DNA of 64,000 bases from Oopsacas minuta (taxonomy: Eukaryota > Porifera > Hexactinellida > Lyssacinosida > Leucopsacidae). The stretch covers positions 62,001 through 126,000 of the forward strand of contig JAKMXF010000277.1 in NCBI GenBank assembly GCA_024704765.1, given 5' to 3'. Made by a program: the position numbers and the translations under genes. This document shows, in pieces, positions 45,701-59,400 of the stretch. The stretch's first letter is position 1. Every line of letters begins with the position of its first letter. The notes below the pieces were generated by a model. The model searched no databases. It was not told where the DNA came from and saw only the letters and a program-made list of their open reading frames with translations.

Positions 45701-46473
45701 CATTTCAAGGTTTCTATTGATTCGTATGCTAAAGCTGATGATTATGAAGTTGCTATGCTTTATCTCGTTAATCTGAAAGCTGGGCCTGATGAAGTGCAGA
45801 AAAAACTTGTTAGTTTAAATACCAAAATATTATTTAGATTAGTTTCGCTTTACTTCCAAGGATTTTACTTAGACATTCCACCATGGAAATATTGAAACAT
45901 TTATGTGTCTTTTTTACAAATAATTAATTGCCTGACATTTGCCATTAATGGATGTAAAACTTGGAAATGCAGGCTTTTTCATTTTTTGAAAATCCCGGAA
46001 AATTCTGGGTTTTCATTCCTCTTTCTGAGGATTCAATTTCCTTAGATTATTACGTCATTTCCATATTCCACCAGTAAATATAAAAAAATATAGCAAAAAA
46101 TTGCTAAAATTTCCAGTGGACATGATGTTGCATTCTCTAGGTCCACCATTACTGGTACAAATCCTGGCCAACGTACGGCGTGCCCAAAGAGACCCACAAA
46201 ATATGGAAATTCCTTGATGAACTCAACAATACACTCAAAGACTCCGACAAACCAATTTTATTCCATTGCAGTGCTGGTATAGGACGAACAGCTGTTTTCA
46301 TTGGTATTGACATGGGCATGCGTGAGTTCAAAAGTTCAAGCAAGGTTGATCCGCTAAAATACCTATGTTTGCTGCGAAAAGGCCGTGGGGGCTCAATACA
46401 AACAGCTGAGCAGTACTTGTACATGCATTCTGTATTGTCTGATTTTATCAACTCGCGATCAACTACAATCTGA
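39704..46473 (+). CDS. Receptor tyrosine phosphatase with about ten Ig domains and a WPT loop
   Basis: Eleven exons: 39704-39920, 40167-40573, 40741-41047, 41521-42189, 42607-43011, 43281-43534, 43601-43873, 43933-44982, 45049-45235, 45465-45808, 46141-46473; phases agree and give 1,481 residues. A signal peptide (MRGIFLIILISLCIQSSYA) is followed by about ten Ig-like domains, recognisable by paired Cys, Trp and GxYxC motifs (for example GNYSCKA, GEYTCSV). I see no fibronectin III repeats. One transmembrane helix lies near residues 1091-1120, followed by RRRRSD. A single PTP domain follows: KNRYMNVLP near 1236, signature HCSAGIGRTA with Cys 1414, and the Q loop as QTAEQYL. The WPD loop reads WPTYGVP, so the general-acid Asp is Thr. 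Activity is therefore likely reduced or lost. The architecture resembles type II receptor phosphatases without FN3; no exact ortholog is claimed. Confidence 0.9.
41071..41180. repeat. hAT-type MITE (copy 6)
   Basis: Left end CAGCAGTTCCCAACCTGAGG, right end ATTGGGAACAGCTC, giving imperfect terminal inverted repeats. The flanks TTTTAGAT and CTTTAGAG agree at 6 of 8 positions, consistent with an aged 8-bp target duplication. It lies in intron 3 of the phosphatase gene. Confidence 0.65.
43040..43245. repeat. GATTACA-rich dispersed repeat (copy 1)
   Basis: A stretch full of alternating GTGATTACAA, GCAATTACAT, ATGATTACAA and TAATCGATTGCAATTGTAAT words, with inverted partners. A similar stretch occurs in a cadherin intron near 48330-48440. 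It lies in intron 5 of the phosphatase gene and looks like a diverged short inverted-repeat element. Confidence 0.45.
45272..45413. repeat. hAT-type MITE (copy 7)
   Basis: One of the longer copies: CTCTTGGTGGTCCACGGACA, ATCTCAAAATTTGTATTATA, GTCCACAAAATGTGTTAAGA, ending in GGTTGGGAATCGCTG. The left terminus is missing. It lies in an intron splitting the phosphatase catalytic domain. Confidence 0.65.
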
Positions 46474-47407
46474 TGCTTATTACTTATTTATATTAGTTAC
46501 CATATAAGGACATAGTGAATACTACATTTATTTATTTTTATTGTACGCAATTTTATTCTATATTTTTATTCTATCTAATTTCCCTATTTTATCTGCTATT
46601 ACATGCTTTCTAGCGTATACACTGTATTTTGTTGTGCTTTCTGTGTGAGGTATATATAGCGGGTACTTTGAGCATATTGGATGAACTAGTATCCTTGCTA
46701 CCCTCCCGGGATTTGGGTACTTATCCTTGGAAAATGCCGAAAATTTCTGTTTTTTGGCAAGTTTCAGGGTATTTTCGAGTGTAATATGTGAACTACAGAT
46801 TTGGGGATGAAATACTCACCATGGATCAAATCATTTTCACTACATCTAATTTTTTCTAATTATATTTACTTACGCATTTTGAGCGAATTCTTTCTCCTTG
46901 TGTGGTCGCACAATATGCGTGAACTTCGAGTTCATAATTACTAAGACGTCAATACATTCAATCCTTTTTAATAATAGAAATTGTTTAGTTTGTCTCAAAT
47001 CTATCTTCTGTTTCTCAAATTTTGTTATACATTTCTCGTGATAAGGTGAGTAATTTGAATTTCATCTAGATAGAATTTGCTGCCACTGGCTGCTAGTTGG
47101 ATTATTCAGCATTTTTGACACGTTTCGGCTGGTCAAGTTGAAACAAAGCCGACGCAATATCCTTTTGTCAATGTATTTCCTAGAGCTGTAGAACACCAAA
47201 ATGCCCACTCTTGTCTGCCCCGTGTTTTTATGCTTCGCCTATTTCCAAAGTTTGCTGTCGAAGTTTTACTCAAAAATGCATCATTCTAACCTACACTTTT
47301 CTTCAGCTTTTGTAACAAATCTAACTTCATGTTTACCCAATAGTTTAGAAGCTTAGCGTATCTTTCACACACACACACATGCAACACTGTCATTTTCACA
47401 AGATAAT
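46474..47407. other. Intergenic spacer between the phosphatase and the cadherin
   Basis: About 0.93 kb, AT-rich, with a short CA run near 47371-47388 just upstream of the cadherin ATG. It must hold the phosphatase 3' end and the cadherin promoter. I see no gene or repeat of note. Confidence 0.4.
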
Positions 47408-50400
47408 ATGCGTTCTTTCACACTGATAATCCCACTAATTATCCTATTACTAACCCGATCCACTTACTCTCAAACCTCACATCATCCTGAATTTTCAGCG
47501 AATGAATTCAATGGAGAAATAATAGAAAGTGCGGGTATAGGTGATGCTGTATTGACTGTAACAGCTACTGATAGTGATGGTCACAATATAGCATACTATA
47601 TACAAGGACAATCTCATACTTTCTTTGCATTGGACGCGACAACGGGTGATATTACTGTAAATGACTTTTTGGATAGAGAAACACACGATTTTGTATCATT
47701 TGAAGTAAGTTTATTCATTTATGTAACTGTTGTATACTTGCTTACACAGTTCATACATTTTGGCCTTTAAAGTTATTTTGACTGAATTTGGCATAAACTT
47801 GGCATAAACAATTTTTTGACATTAACATGGTATGAATTATTCAAGTTTGTAGCATAAACCCTCTCCGTATGTTATCTGTCAACACTTTTTTTTCTATGCA
47901 GAATATACTTCTAAAATATATGCAATTCAGTTTAGAAAACCGCCGTAATGCCTTCAATACTTGTAGGTTATTGCTGTTGATGATGGATCAAGTCCACAAA
48001 CCAGCACAAGCCAAGTAAACATAGCAATACTTGATTTCAATGACAACAAGCCTGAATTCACCGTGTTTCCTAACCCTATAATGATAAGTGAAGATACAGC
48101 ACCATCTACTACGTCTCCTATTGAATCGTTTTTTGCTGACGACCCTGACGCGGGTATCAATGCATTGGTAGCTTATTCTCTATCAAATGATCCTGATAAT
48201 AGGTTTTCTATTGATGCTCTGTCTGGAAAATTGTATTTACTTCAACAACTTGATTTTGAGGATCAGACTGAGTTTAACATATTGGTAATCGCTACTGATG
48301 GAGGTGAGAACGTGATTTTCCCCATTGGATAAATGTAATCGCGATTGCCGTTAAATGATTACAATTGCGATTACATATCTAGCATTCATTTGATAAAATG
48401 TAATCACAATTGTGATCAAGTAATTGTGATGTAATTATTCCTAATGAATTCAGGTACCCCAGCACTTTCCCGTCAGAAAGGCGTGCAGATCATAGTAACT
48501 AACGTTGACGACACACCTCCAGCCTTCGAGAACCTGCCATACTCAGTCACTATCCCAGAAGACACTCCTGTCGGTACAATAATATTTACAGATATTTCAG
48601 CTACAGATCAAGATTCTGTAATTAGCAATGCAATAACTTTCACTATTCAGTCCGGAGATGACCAGACTAGATTTTCTATCACGAGTGGTGGAATGCTTGA
48701 AATAGCAGCTACTCTTGATTATGAAACAAAAACTTCTCATGAATTAGTTATACATGCACAGGAAGTCACAACTGTTAACCCTACACAACAGACTGCAACA
48801 GTTTCGATTACTATTATTATAACGGATGTGAATGATGTTGCCCCTAATCTACCCAATACTGTCCTGGTTACTGTACGTTGCATTTAATACAGTAAATACC
48901 GGTTTTCCGTGGCTTTTCTGTATATCGAAATTTCACTCGATAGTTTCATACCTAGCCGATAAATATTAGAAAAAGGGTTAGACCGGAATCGATAGTACTT
49001 TATATGGTAGACACAGATTATTACGTAGATATTTGACGTCATTTTCCAGATTTCTCCTATAGGTATCAGAATCAATTGAAGTAGGCCATTCAGTAATCCA
49101 ACTAGAATTCACTGATGAAGATACAGTAGTAGACAGCTACACATTCGAAAATATAACACCTGGGTCTAAATTCATGGTAGATAACAATGGATTAATCACA
49201 ATTGCCAGTACACTTGACTACGAAACACTCACCTCTGAGACTTTTGAAATACGAATGTGTGAAGCAGCAGCTGCTATATCTACTCTATGTGCTACTACCA
49301 CTGTACAAGTTACAGTCACTGATGAGAATGACAATTCACCTGTGTTTGCAGATACAGAATATACAGTTGATATAACTGAAGAGCAAGCTAATCCAGATTT
49401 CTTTACTATTACTGCTAATGATGTTGATACTGGTAAGTAACGGTTATACAGTGGAAACGGTACTCATATATTCCTGTACGTATATTTATGTCGGTTGTGA
49501 GAACATGTTTTGTTACTCCCAAGAGTGTTCTTATAACCGCCATTCACTGTATTTATATCAAAGTCTGAGATTGTCCAAATATGATCCCAAACCGTCCAAG
49601 AATATTCCATCGGTTATATCGAAGTAATTATCGCGATCCCTTGAGCTCCGATATAACCGGAGTTGAGTGTATTTATATTGACTATTTCTTAAAGGTTTAT
49701 TTGGTGGAGTCGTCTACTCTCTTGATGGACCATTAAGTAAAAATTTTTCAGTGGTAAATACAACAGGAGTAATCAGTAATACAGACCCACTCGATAGAGA
49801 GACAAACCCTACTATTCATCTAGTTTATATAGCAACTGATACTGATCCAGATCATCCACGGTTCACATCTGTTCCTCTAATTATAACCTTGATTGATGTC
49901 AATGATCAAACTCCAGCTTTCTTGAGCGTACCATCTCCGTGTGCATTTGAAGTTCCTGAAGGGGTAATTGATTAGCGATTTGTTTTGTAGAATAATATAT
50001 AGCATTACTATAAGGTATTAATTTTAATTACATTCATTGTAGTCTGTTGAGGATATTTTTACATTCACAATAACAGACGGAGATATAGGAACTAATGCAG
50101 TTACATCAGTAGCAGTAGATAGCGGAGATTTCCGCATAGATCCTGCTACAGGCACAAAATTTACCCTCCAAACCAGTGGATCCCTTGATCGTGAAACAAT
50201 ACCCAGTTATACTATAGTCCTAACCGCAACTGATTCAGGAACTATTCCGTTGAATTCTACGATAACTTGTACAGTCACTGTCACTGATATTAACGATGAA
50301 ACGCCGGCATTTGGGCCGACGCAATCTGCAACTCTAGCTGAGAATGCTGCAGTTACAGATGCGGTTACTACCATTACAGCTACTGATGCTGATATCGGGG

Positions 50401-53400
50401 CTAATGCTCGTTTGACTTATGAGTTTAATTCTGGTAATGATGAGGGTGTATTTGTAATAGATTCTGCTTCAGGTTTGTAAGTTATTTAGTCTATAGCAGT
50501 AGTTCCTAACCTGAGGTTCATGGGTCTAAAAATTGTATTGCAGTATATGGGAGGGGTCTACTGGCGAAATGGTTGGGGGAACCGCTGGTCTATAGTAATT
50601 TAGTAATTCTTGTAATTATGAAACTAAGGAGTGACATTACTCCATTTCTCCTTAATGAACCCCTGTTTACGAAGGATAACGAATATCAATTTCTACTTAT
50701 TATGTCATAATCCATTTTCTATTCTACAGGATCTATTACACTGCAAAACACTCTTGACTATGAAACAACACAATCCTACACCCTAGAGATACTAGCATTA
50801 GACGCAGCTGATCCACCACTTGTAGGAACTGGTACAGTAACTGTAGCTATAACAGACGTGAATGATAATGCTCCTACTTTTGGGCAAATTCGCTATGAGT
50901 TTACTGTTACAGAATTAGCTGTTAATGGCTCTGTTGTTGGGACTGTTTCTGCTACTGATGATGATCGTGATTCTCCTAATAATGATTTTAATTTCGCTAT
51001 TCTGAGTGGTCAGTTGAGTAATTTATGTTTGAGAAATGACGTAATTTTCAGTGTATAAGCACCATCCTCTGGAACACGCTAGTCATATATTCCTGTATAT
51101 TTATGCCGGTTAGAGAAACATGTTTTGCTACTCCAAATGGTGTTCTTATAACCGCCATTCACTGTATTGCCTATGGGAAATCTCCGAATCTTATAGACGA
51201 ATATCTTTCTACGAATTTCAATTCATTCAATCAATTTTTAAACACTTGGCTTAGAATTTTCATATCTTAGTGACTCTAGAAACTTATTGGAATTCTAAAT
51301 TTTTGCCTTACGTTTATTCAATTCCAAGAATATTTCGACATTTTTACACTTTTTGGATATTCAAAAATTTCTCTAGAATTCCTGTGAACTACTCTAATGT
51401 GATGAATATTTTATAGGTAATACTGGTGTTACATTCGAGCTGAACCCTTTAGTTCCTGGAGAGATCATCATTCTAACACCTCCTCTATTTGATATAACTC
51501 CAAGTTTCATACTCACAATTACTGTTACTGATCAAGGAACTGATCCTTCTTTTCTAACTTCATCTGTTATAGTCGTGAGTTGTAATTCCAAATATCAAAT
51601 CTTGACTATATTACAAACCGATTTTATATATAGAATGATTGTAGTATTGATAATTGCAAAATACTCACTTTTCCGCAATTTTCCGTTTGGTGTCAAGTTT
51701 GGTCAAAATGTTAGAAAAATGACACAATTACCTGTGACTAAACCATGGCCAATATGACCTTATGTTGAGAAATTGGGTTACAGAATTTATACCAGAATCT
51801 GCCCAGAAATTCCAGCTATGACTTCTATCTATATATTATAGGCTATTACAGTTACAGATACCAATAACAATCCCCCAGTTCTAGTCGACGCATCTTACAC
51901 ATTTACTGTTACAGAAGGAACACATGTTGGTGCACTAGTAGGGTATGTATCTGCTACAGACGTGGATAGTGATGACGTCACTACATTCGTGTTCTCTCTG
52001 GACAATTCATGTTAGTTATATCCTAATGGTTTTGTAGCAGATAATGAGTATTACTCTTGAGATTTAGTTTGACTAAGTTTGGCCTGAAGTTATCTGTACG
52101 TATTCACAATTTTACTCGCTTTTCATAATTTTCACCGGATTTCGAAAATATCCAAAATATTGCAGGAACACAAAGGGTACACGTGTTTTCAAAATTTATA
52201 TCACAGTCTATGGAAGGTTGTCTATATAGTGTGTTGAAATAGCATCAATCCAGACCAGGCAATTTCGAGTCGAAAATCACTGAGATTTCCTTCTTATAGC
52301 GGCTCCATTTGCAATCGACTCAGAAACAGGAGTAATAACCACTACCTCCGCTACAATTGACAGAGAAACAACCCCTTCATTCTCCTTCACAGTACAAGTA
52401 GAAGATTCTGCTACTACCCCTATTAATCAAGATGTAGCATCTGTAACAGTTATAGTGATAGATGTTAATGATAATAATCCTGTGTTCTCTCCCGCTTCTT
52501 ATACGTTCATTGCTGTTCCGGAGAATTCTATGGCGGATTTTTCTGTTGGTACAGTTTCAGCTACTGATGAAGATATGGGTATTAATAGTGACATTTCTTA
52601 TGCTATTATCGGTGGTAATCAACATGGATATTTCAAAATTGATGCAACTACAGGTGTGTACACAATTGTTTAGTATATTTTTGCAGGCAACTCCCGATAT
52701 ATCGAACTCTGAAATTCTACACTTGAGCTTCGATATATCTTGAGTTGACTATATTTCACTCATAAATGATGATAATATTACGTCATAGTTGTGAATTTTG
52801 GTCCCAAACTCGAACTTGACCGAGCGCGGCCCAAAATACGTGGAAACGGGAAACTTCTAGAACGGAGTGAAAATACATTTATCGAATTCATAGTCCCCCC
52901 ATACAAGTGAACCTCCACGAATGGGGAATTTAGCAGGAATTTGGAAACGTCATTTTTCGGCATTCTATATGTTACACCCTCCTTTTTATCTTAATATCAT
53001 ATAGGTGTTATCACTACCACAACTACTGCAATTGATTTTGAGTTAATCCAATCAGTCACTATTACAGTAGAAGCAAGAGATGGTGGTGTAGTACAACGAG
53101 CTACAGACGTCGAAGTCGTAATTCCAATCGAAGACCTGAATGATAATCCTCCTTCCTTCCTCGGTGCACCATATTCTACTTCTGTAGCAGAAGATATTGC
53201 AATTAATGATACTGTATTTACTATTATTAAACAGGACGCTGATAGTACATTAGTTGTAACATTGAGTATCATATCTGGAGATGCTGGTGAGTATTTTATA
53301 ATACGTTTTACTTATACGTATATCGGCAGGCTATATTGCCGACGATATTTTTCTATTCACTTTTAGTGTGTTGAAGTCATTTTTTCAGGTTAGGAAAGGT

Positions 53401-56400
53401 TACTTTAACCGAATACGGCCAGGAAAATGTGTGATTTTATGACCTCAAAAAGGTGCTAAAATCTCGTATTTGGTGCGAGAATTGGTTTAAACTGAATGGT
53501 AAAATTTTTACTGTTCCTTTTTATTACGAACGTAAAAACTCAGACCGTAATCGGTTAATATACATTCTCACTCAGGTAGGCAATCTCCCAATATCAGCTA
53601 AACTGAAATTACAGTGAGTATTCCTTGAGAAATTTCTTGAAATTCACATTATAATATTCAATGTCACATAGTATTATATTTTTCACGTTTCTTAGGTAGT
53701 AACTTTCGCACTGAAGGAATGAATGTCCTCGTTCTAAAATCTTTGGATTATGAAACTACAGCTTCCTATACCCTTACACTCGAGCTAGACGATAGAGTAG
53801 CTCAAGCTACGACTACACTAGACATCACAGTCACTGACGTAAATGATAACACTCCTACATTAGATGCATCAAACGAAGTAGTATTTACATTCCCAGAAAA
53901 TAGATCTATTGGTGTGATTACAACTATAGTAGCATCTGATATGGATGAAGGAGTTAATCAAAATCTGTATTATGATATTGATGATACTCATGGGATATTT
54001 CAGCTAAGTCAATCTACCGGAGTTTTGACTCAGATATCTTTCTTTGATAGAGAAACTGATGAGCAATATGTATTAACGGTAAGTTTAGTGTGTTCAAAGA
54101 TTTGAATTGATACGTATTTCACCGAAAGTTTGAATCAATTATTATCCAGTTGATTCCGCTTAAACGGAACTCTCGTTATACCGAGTACTTGTTTTTAATG
54201 CATTGTATATTCCATATAGATAACAGTGAGTGATGGCGGTTTTGTACCTAGAAGTGTTATAACAACTATTACTATTACTATAACAGATGTTAATGAATTC
54301 ACGCCAACATTTGAATCGAACCTATACCGTGAAGGCATTGCTGAGGATCAAACTGTACCACACGATTTCTCCTCCAATACATTAGCTATTGATGGTGATG
54401 CACAACTTGCTGATAATGGAAAAATTATCCATTCTATCGTAAGTGTAGAACCAGCCGTATTCTTAGGAGCCTTCTCTATCAATGAAGATAATGGGCTGTT
54501 GACATTGATGAACCAGTTGGATTACGAAGCGGTGAGTATCTTCTAAATAACAAATATTCCTAATTTCCTCGAATATATTGTGATGCATGAATCATTACTT
54601 AATTTTGATTCTGTGGTCACAGTATTTTCAGAATTTTGCATTTGAAAATATTCAATGCACTTTAAATATTATCCTTTGTCTATTTCTCCAGATTCAAGAA
54701 GCAGTTGTCATCATTCAGGCACAAGATGTACCTGCAACTGGCACTCCTCTTTCCTCTACAACTAGTGTTATTTTCACAATCTCAGATGTAAACGACAATC
54801 CACCGATATTCTTTTCAACCACTCACACACTAACTATCTTTGAAAATGCTGAATTCCCTTCTACCATTGGAGTATTCACTGCTAGCGATTTGGATTCTGA
54901 TATTCACGGTCCAATAACATACTCTAATAACTCTAGTATGCCAACTCAATTCACATATGATTCTACTACTGGTGTACTAGAACAGACAGCTATATTTGAT
55001 AGAGAAAATCTGTCTCATACAAATCCTGTTACATTTGAGGTATATTATTTTCTGTGTCTTTGATATTTTCCGAATTATTACGCAATTTTAAATGACTTAG
55101 AAGTTTCTCAATTTGGCGGTTTAAATATGATAGATAAATTGCGAATGATTTTAGGGAATTGTAAATTAACGCGCGCGTATTAATATGCGTAAACTATTGA
55201 GTATATAAATACTGTATTCTTCGATTATATTTATTTCTATGTTTAACTTGTTTGATTTCTACATAGGTGATAGCTACAGATGGTGGAGGTATGACGGGCA
55301 CTGCTACAGTAACATTAACGATCCTAGACCAGAACGATAACGCCCCTGTCTTTGGACTACCAAGTTATGCAATATCTATTGCTGAAAACTTTGTAGTGGG
55401 CGATATAGTCATAACAGTGACTGCTACTGAAACGAATGCTGACGATAGTGCCAATGGGGTTATCCAGTTTGTTATCACACATGGAGGTGATGATCATTTT
55501 CATATACTCGATCCAAATACCGGTGAAATACGTAGTCTTTTGTCTTTCAATCATGAGGAGGAGACAACATTCGAACTGACAGTAGCTGCTTTCGATCAAT
55601 CTTCAAATCCTTTGAGTACCTTCGTAGCAGTTACAATTACAATTACTGATGTGAATGACAATCCTCCAGTTTTCACATTTTCACGCTATGAGCTCTATGT
55701 GGAGGAAGGGGCTACTACTGATAGACTTGTGATGAGTGATGTGGAAATATTTGCTACTGATTCAGATCTACCAGCCAATGTAGATATAACTTATACTATT
55801 TCTGATCCAACTTTTAATGCTATAACTACTGCAGGTGAATTGATTCGAATTTCTATACTAGTTTCAGTAGACTCGCAGGTTGTATATTAAGGCGAAACCT
55901 CCATAAACGGAGATTTGGGCAGAAAGGGGGATACTTGGTAGCATTTTCGGCTTTGCGACCCTGGTAACCGTTTCTGAAGGTTACAATATACGAATATTTT
56001 ATATTATATCTTTCAATGTAGCAAAACTGGCTGAAGTGAAGACTGCTGTTGCTATAGACTTTGAGGCGACACCAACATTCGAATTTGAGTTAATTGCTAC
56101 TGATGCAGCTGCGGGTGGAATGACTGGTACGACAACACTCTTCATAACAATAAAAGATGTTAATGATAATCCACCTATCTATAATACATCTGTTACTGCA
56201 CATACATTCCCTGAATCAACATCTGGGGGATCAGTGCTATTCAATGTGAGTTGAATTGAATTCCTGGAGGGAGGGGTATTAATATGAAACCTATTACAAC
56301 CATTAATTATATTGGTAGAGAGCCTTTTTCGACATTAATACTAACATATTTTGTCCTGGCGCCAATCCATGTAGTCTAATTCCTTAGCCTCTTACTACTC

Positions 56401-59400
56401 CAATACAAACAAAATTTATATTTAAACTTTCTTGGAAAACAAGCACAAATTTTTCAATCTCTGTTTATTCTCCGTTTTCCTTTAGATCAAGGCAGTAGAT
56501 GCAGATTCCACTTCCAATGCAGAAATAACATACTCAATCACAAGTGGTGGTGATAGTAAATTCGCAGTACAACCCGACTCAGGCATAGTCACAACCACGA
56601 ACTCACCATTTGATTTCGAATCTAGAACCTCATACACCGTAACATTTACGGCAAGAGATGGTGGAACAACTCCAATGAGTGACACGATTGATATTACAGT
56701 TACTATAACTGACGTAAATGATAATATACCAATGTTTGCAACCAACCCTTTCAGATTTGAAGTAGATGAAAATGATGCTACGCTGACTTTTCCCATTCCT
56801 GCTACAGACTTGGATACAAGCGCTGCTTTCAATCAAATTATCTACTCTATTAGGTCTGAAACTGAACACGATCTCTTTGATATTGATAACGTCACTGGTG
56901 TAGTTTTCCTCAAAAAGGAATTTGACAGGGAAAGTGGTGGTTTGGAAATCACCTCATCAGGTCTTGGGTTTCACGAAATTGTAATTCAAGCAACTGATAT
57001 GGACAATCCAGCTTTTACGGCTACAACACACGTAGAAATAAGTGTGAGAGATTTGAATGATAACCACCCTGATATTGATCGCGATTGTCCAATATCTCTA
57101 ACTGTACAAGAGTTAATTACACCCCATCTTACGACACTCACAATCATTCCCGCTACTGATGCTGATTTTGCTCAAACTCCATTTTATATAATCGCTGCTG
57201 GCGATGATGATAATATCTTCCAGATTTTACAAACTGGCGAGCTTCAACTTATTGGCGTATTAGACCGTGAGGATAAACCAGATTTTACTCTCCAACTCGA
57301 GGTTCGTGATGGTGGAACACCCGAATTAACATCTACTTGTAATATTCTTGTTACAGTGGATGATTCAAACGATTTTCCTCCTGTATTCGCTCTCAATCCT
57401 AGCAAAACAATACCTGAAAACACAAATATTAGTACTGTTCTATTGACCTATACAGCTACCGATGATGATATTGGAACAAACGGTGATATTGTATACACTA
57501 TAAATACTGGTGATACAGCTAATAGATTTTCCTTGGGGCAAGTTGATGGCATATTGACAGTAGCTGGCGAATTAGATTTTGAAACTATTAATATGTACAC
57601 TTTGATTATACTCGCTGTTGATAAGGGTACTCCATCCATGTATGGGACCGGAACGATAACAATCACAATCACAGATGTCAATGATAATCCTCCTATTCTA
57701 ACAGAGATTACAGCAATTGAATTCATGGAAAACATTGCTACTGGTCCTACACCTGTTCATACTGTAATGGCTACTGATGCTGATTCTGGTGTCAACAAAG
57801 ATATCACGTACGAAATTCGCGGCACTAATTTTGGCATCTTCGCTCTTAGTCCGTCAACTGGTGAACTTACTATTGCTGATGATACGAATATTGATCGTGA
57901 GGTCACTGATGAGTATGTGTTAGAAATCGTAGCGATAGACATGGGCACGCCTCCTTTGGAAGATAGCCTATTTTTGACGGTCACGATACTCGATTTCAAC
58001 GATAAAACACCTGCTTTCTCAGATGGTGATCGGTCTATTGCTATTGTTGAAGATACACTCGCAGAAAATTACACTGGACAGATTCTCTTAACATTTACTG
58101 GTAGTGATAATGATATTGGAATTAATGCTGAATTTGAGTTCAGAATTGATGCTGGGAATGTTCCTGCTTTATTTACGCTTACAACAAATGGTATACTCAC
58201 ACGAAGTGCTTCCATAGATCGCGAAGCAGTAGACAGTGTCAGACTCACATTAACCATATACGATCTTGGTACGAATTCACTATCAAGTAGTATATTCCTT
58301 GACATAGACATCACTGATAGTAATGATAACACACCAACATTTGGGAATCTGTCATACGCTTTCGATGTGGATGAGAATTCAAATCTCACTTTTTCAATTG
58401 GTGATATAATAGCTATGGATCCTGACGAAGGTCTTAACCAAGATATTTCATATATTATCACAGATACAACCCAACCATTCGCTATTGATAAAAGTACAGG
58501 AAAGTTAACAGTTTCTGGTTCTCTTGATAGAGAGACGACTGATGGTTACGCGTTCGAAGTAGAAGCTTATGATGCTGGTATACATCCACGTACTGGCACT
58601 ACTACAGTTATTATTACCATTCTTGATCTCAACGACAATCAGCCTAGATTCACAGATACAACGTATGCATTTGAGATTCCAGAACACTTTATGGTGGATA
58701 CAGCTTTTGGAAAAGTTGAAGGCACTGATGCTGACATATCACCAAATGATGAGCTTTATTATTATGTTATGACTGGAAATGATACATTTGCAGTTGATAC
58801 CATTTCTGGTGAAATATCCATAGTTCGAGATCTAGACCGAGAAAACGCCGCTGATGTATATCTCACTGGAATTATCATTGTTTCTAACTCAGCCACCTTT
58901 CCTGTTGCACCTTTTAATTTTGTGTTTTCACAGACGGAGATATCTACCCTAATATCGGATATCAATGACAACCCACCAATCTTCACAAGTGATTGGTATC
59001 GCCGAGGAGTACTTAGCGACACTGAATTTAAATCAATCGTGACATCTGTAATTGCTTCTGATCTCGATTTGATTAACGATACATATTTTGGAGGAGAAAT
59101 AGGTTTTCTTAAAAATCCATCTGTAACTAATGCTGCCCAATTTGATGTTAGTAGTACTGGAAATATTTTTTTAGCGGAAGATGTGACAGGTGAAGTGGGC
59201 GAACATTTCGATTTATATGTCCTTGCATCTGATAATCGACTACTTGATCCACACTTTAATACCACAACTCGTGTTACCTTATGGGTATTGACTATCGATC
59301 AACAAGCAGTAATTACGATACACGAACCCAAAACAGATGTATTGCTGATGTTAGATATCATCGTAGACGCTCTGCAAAATATCACACAATCGATAATCAA

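Noticed and set aside
47371-47388. CA dinucleotide run before the cadherin start.
   Set aside because: Too short to count as a meaningful microsatellite or regulatory element on sequence alone.
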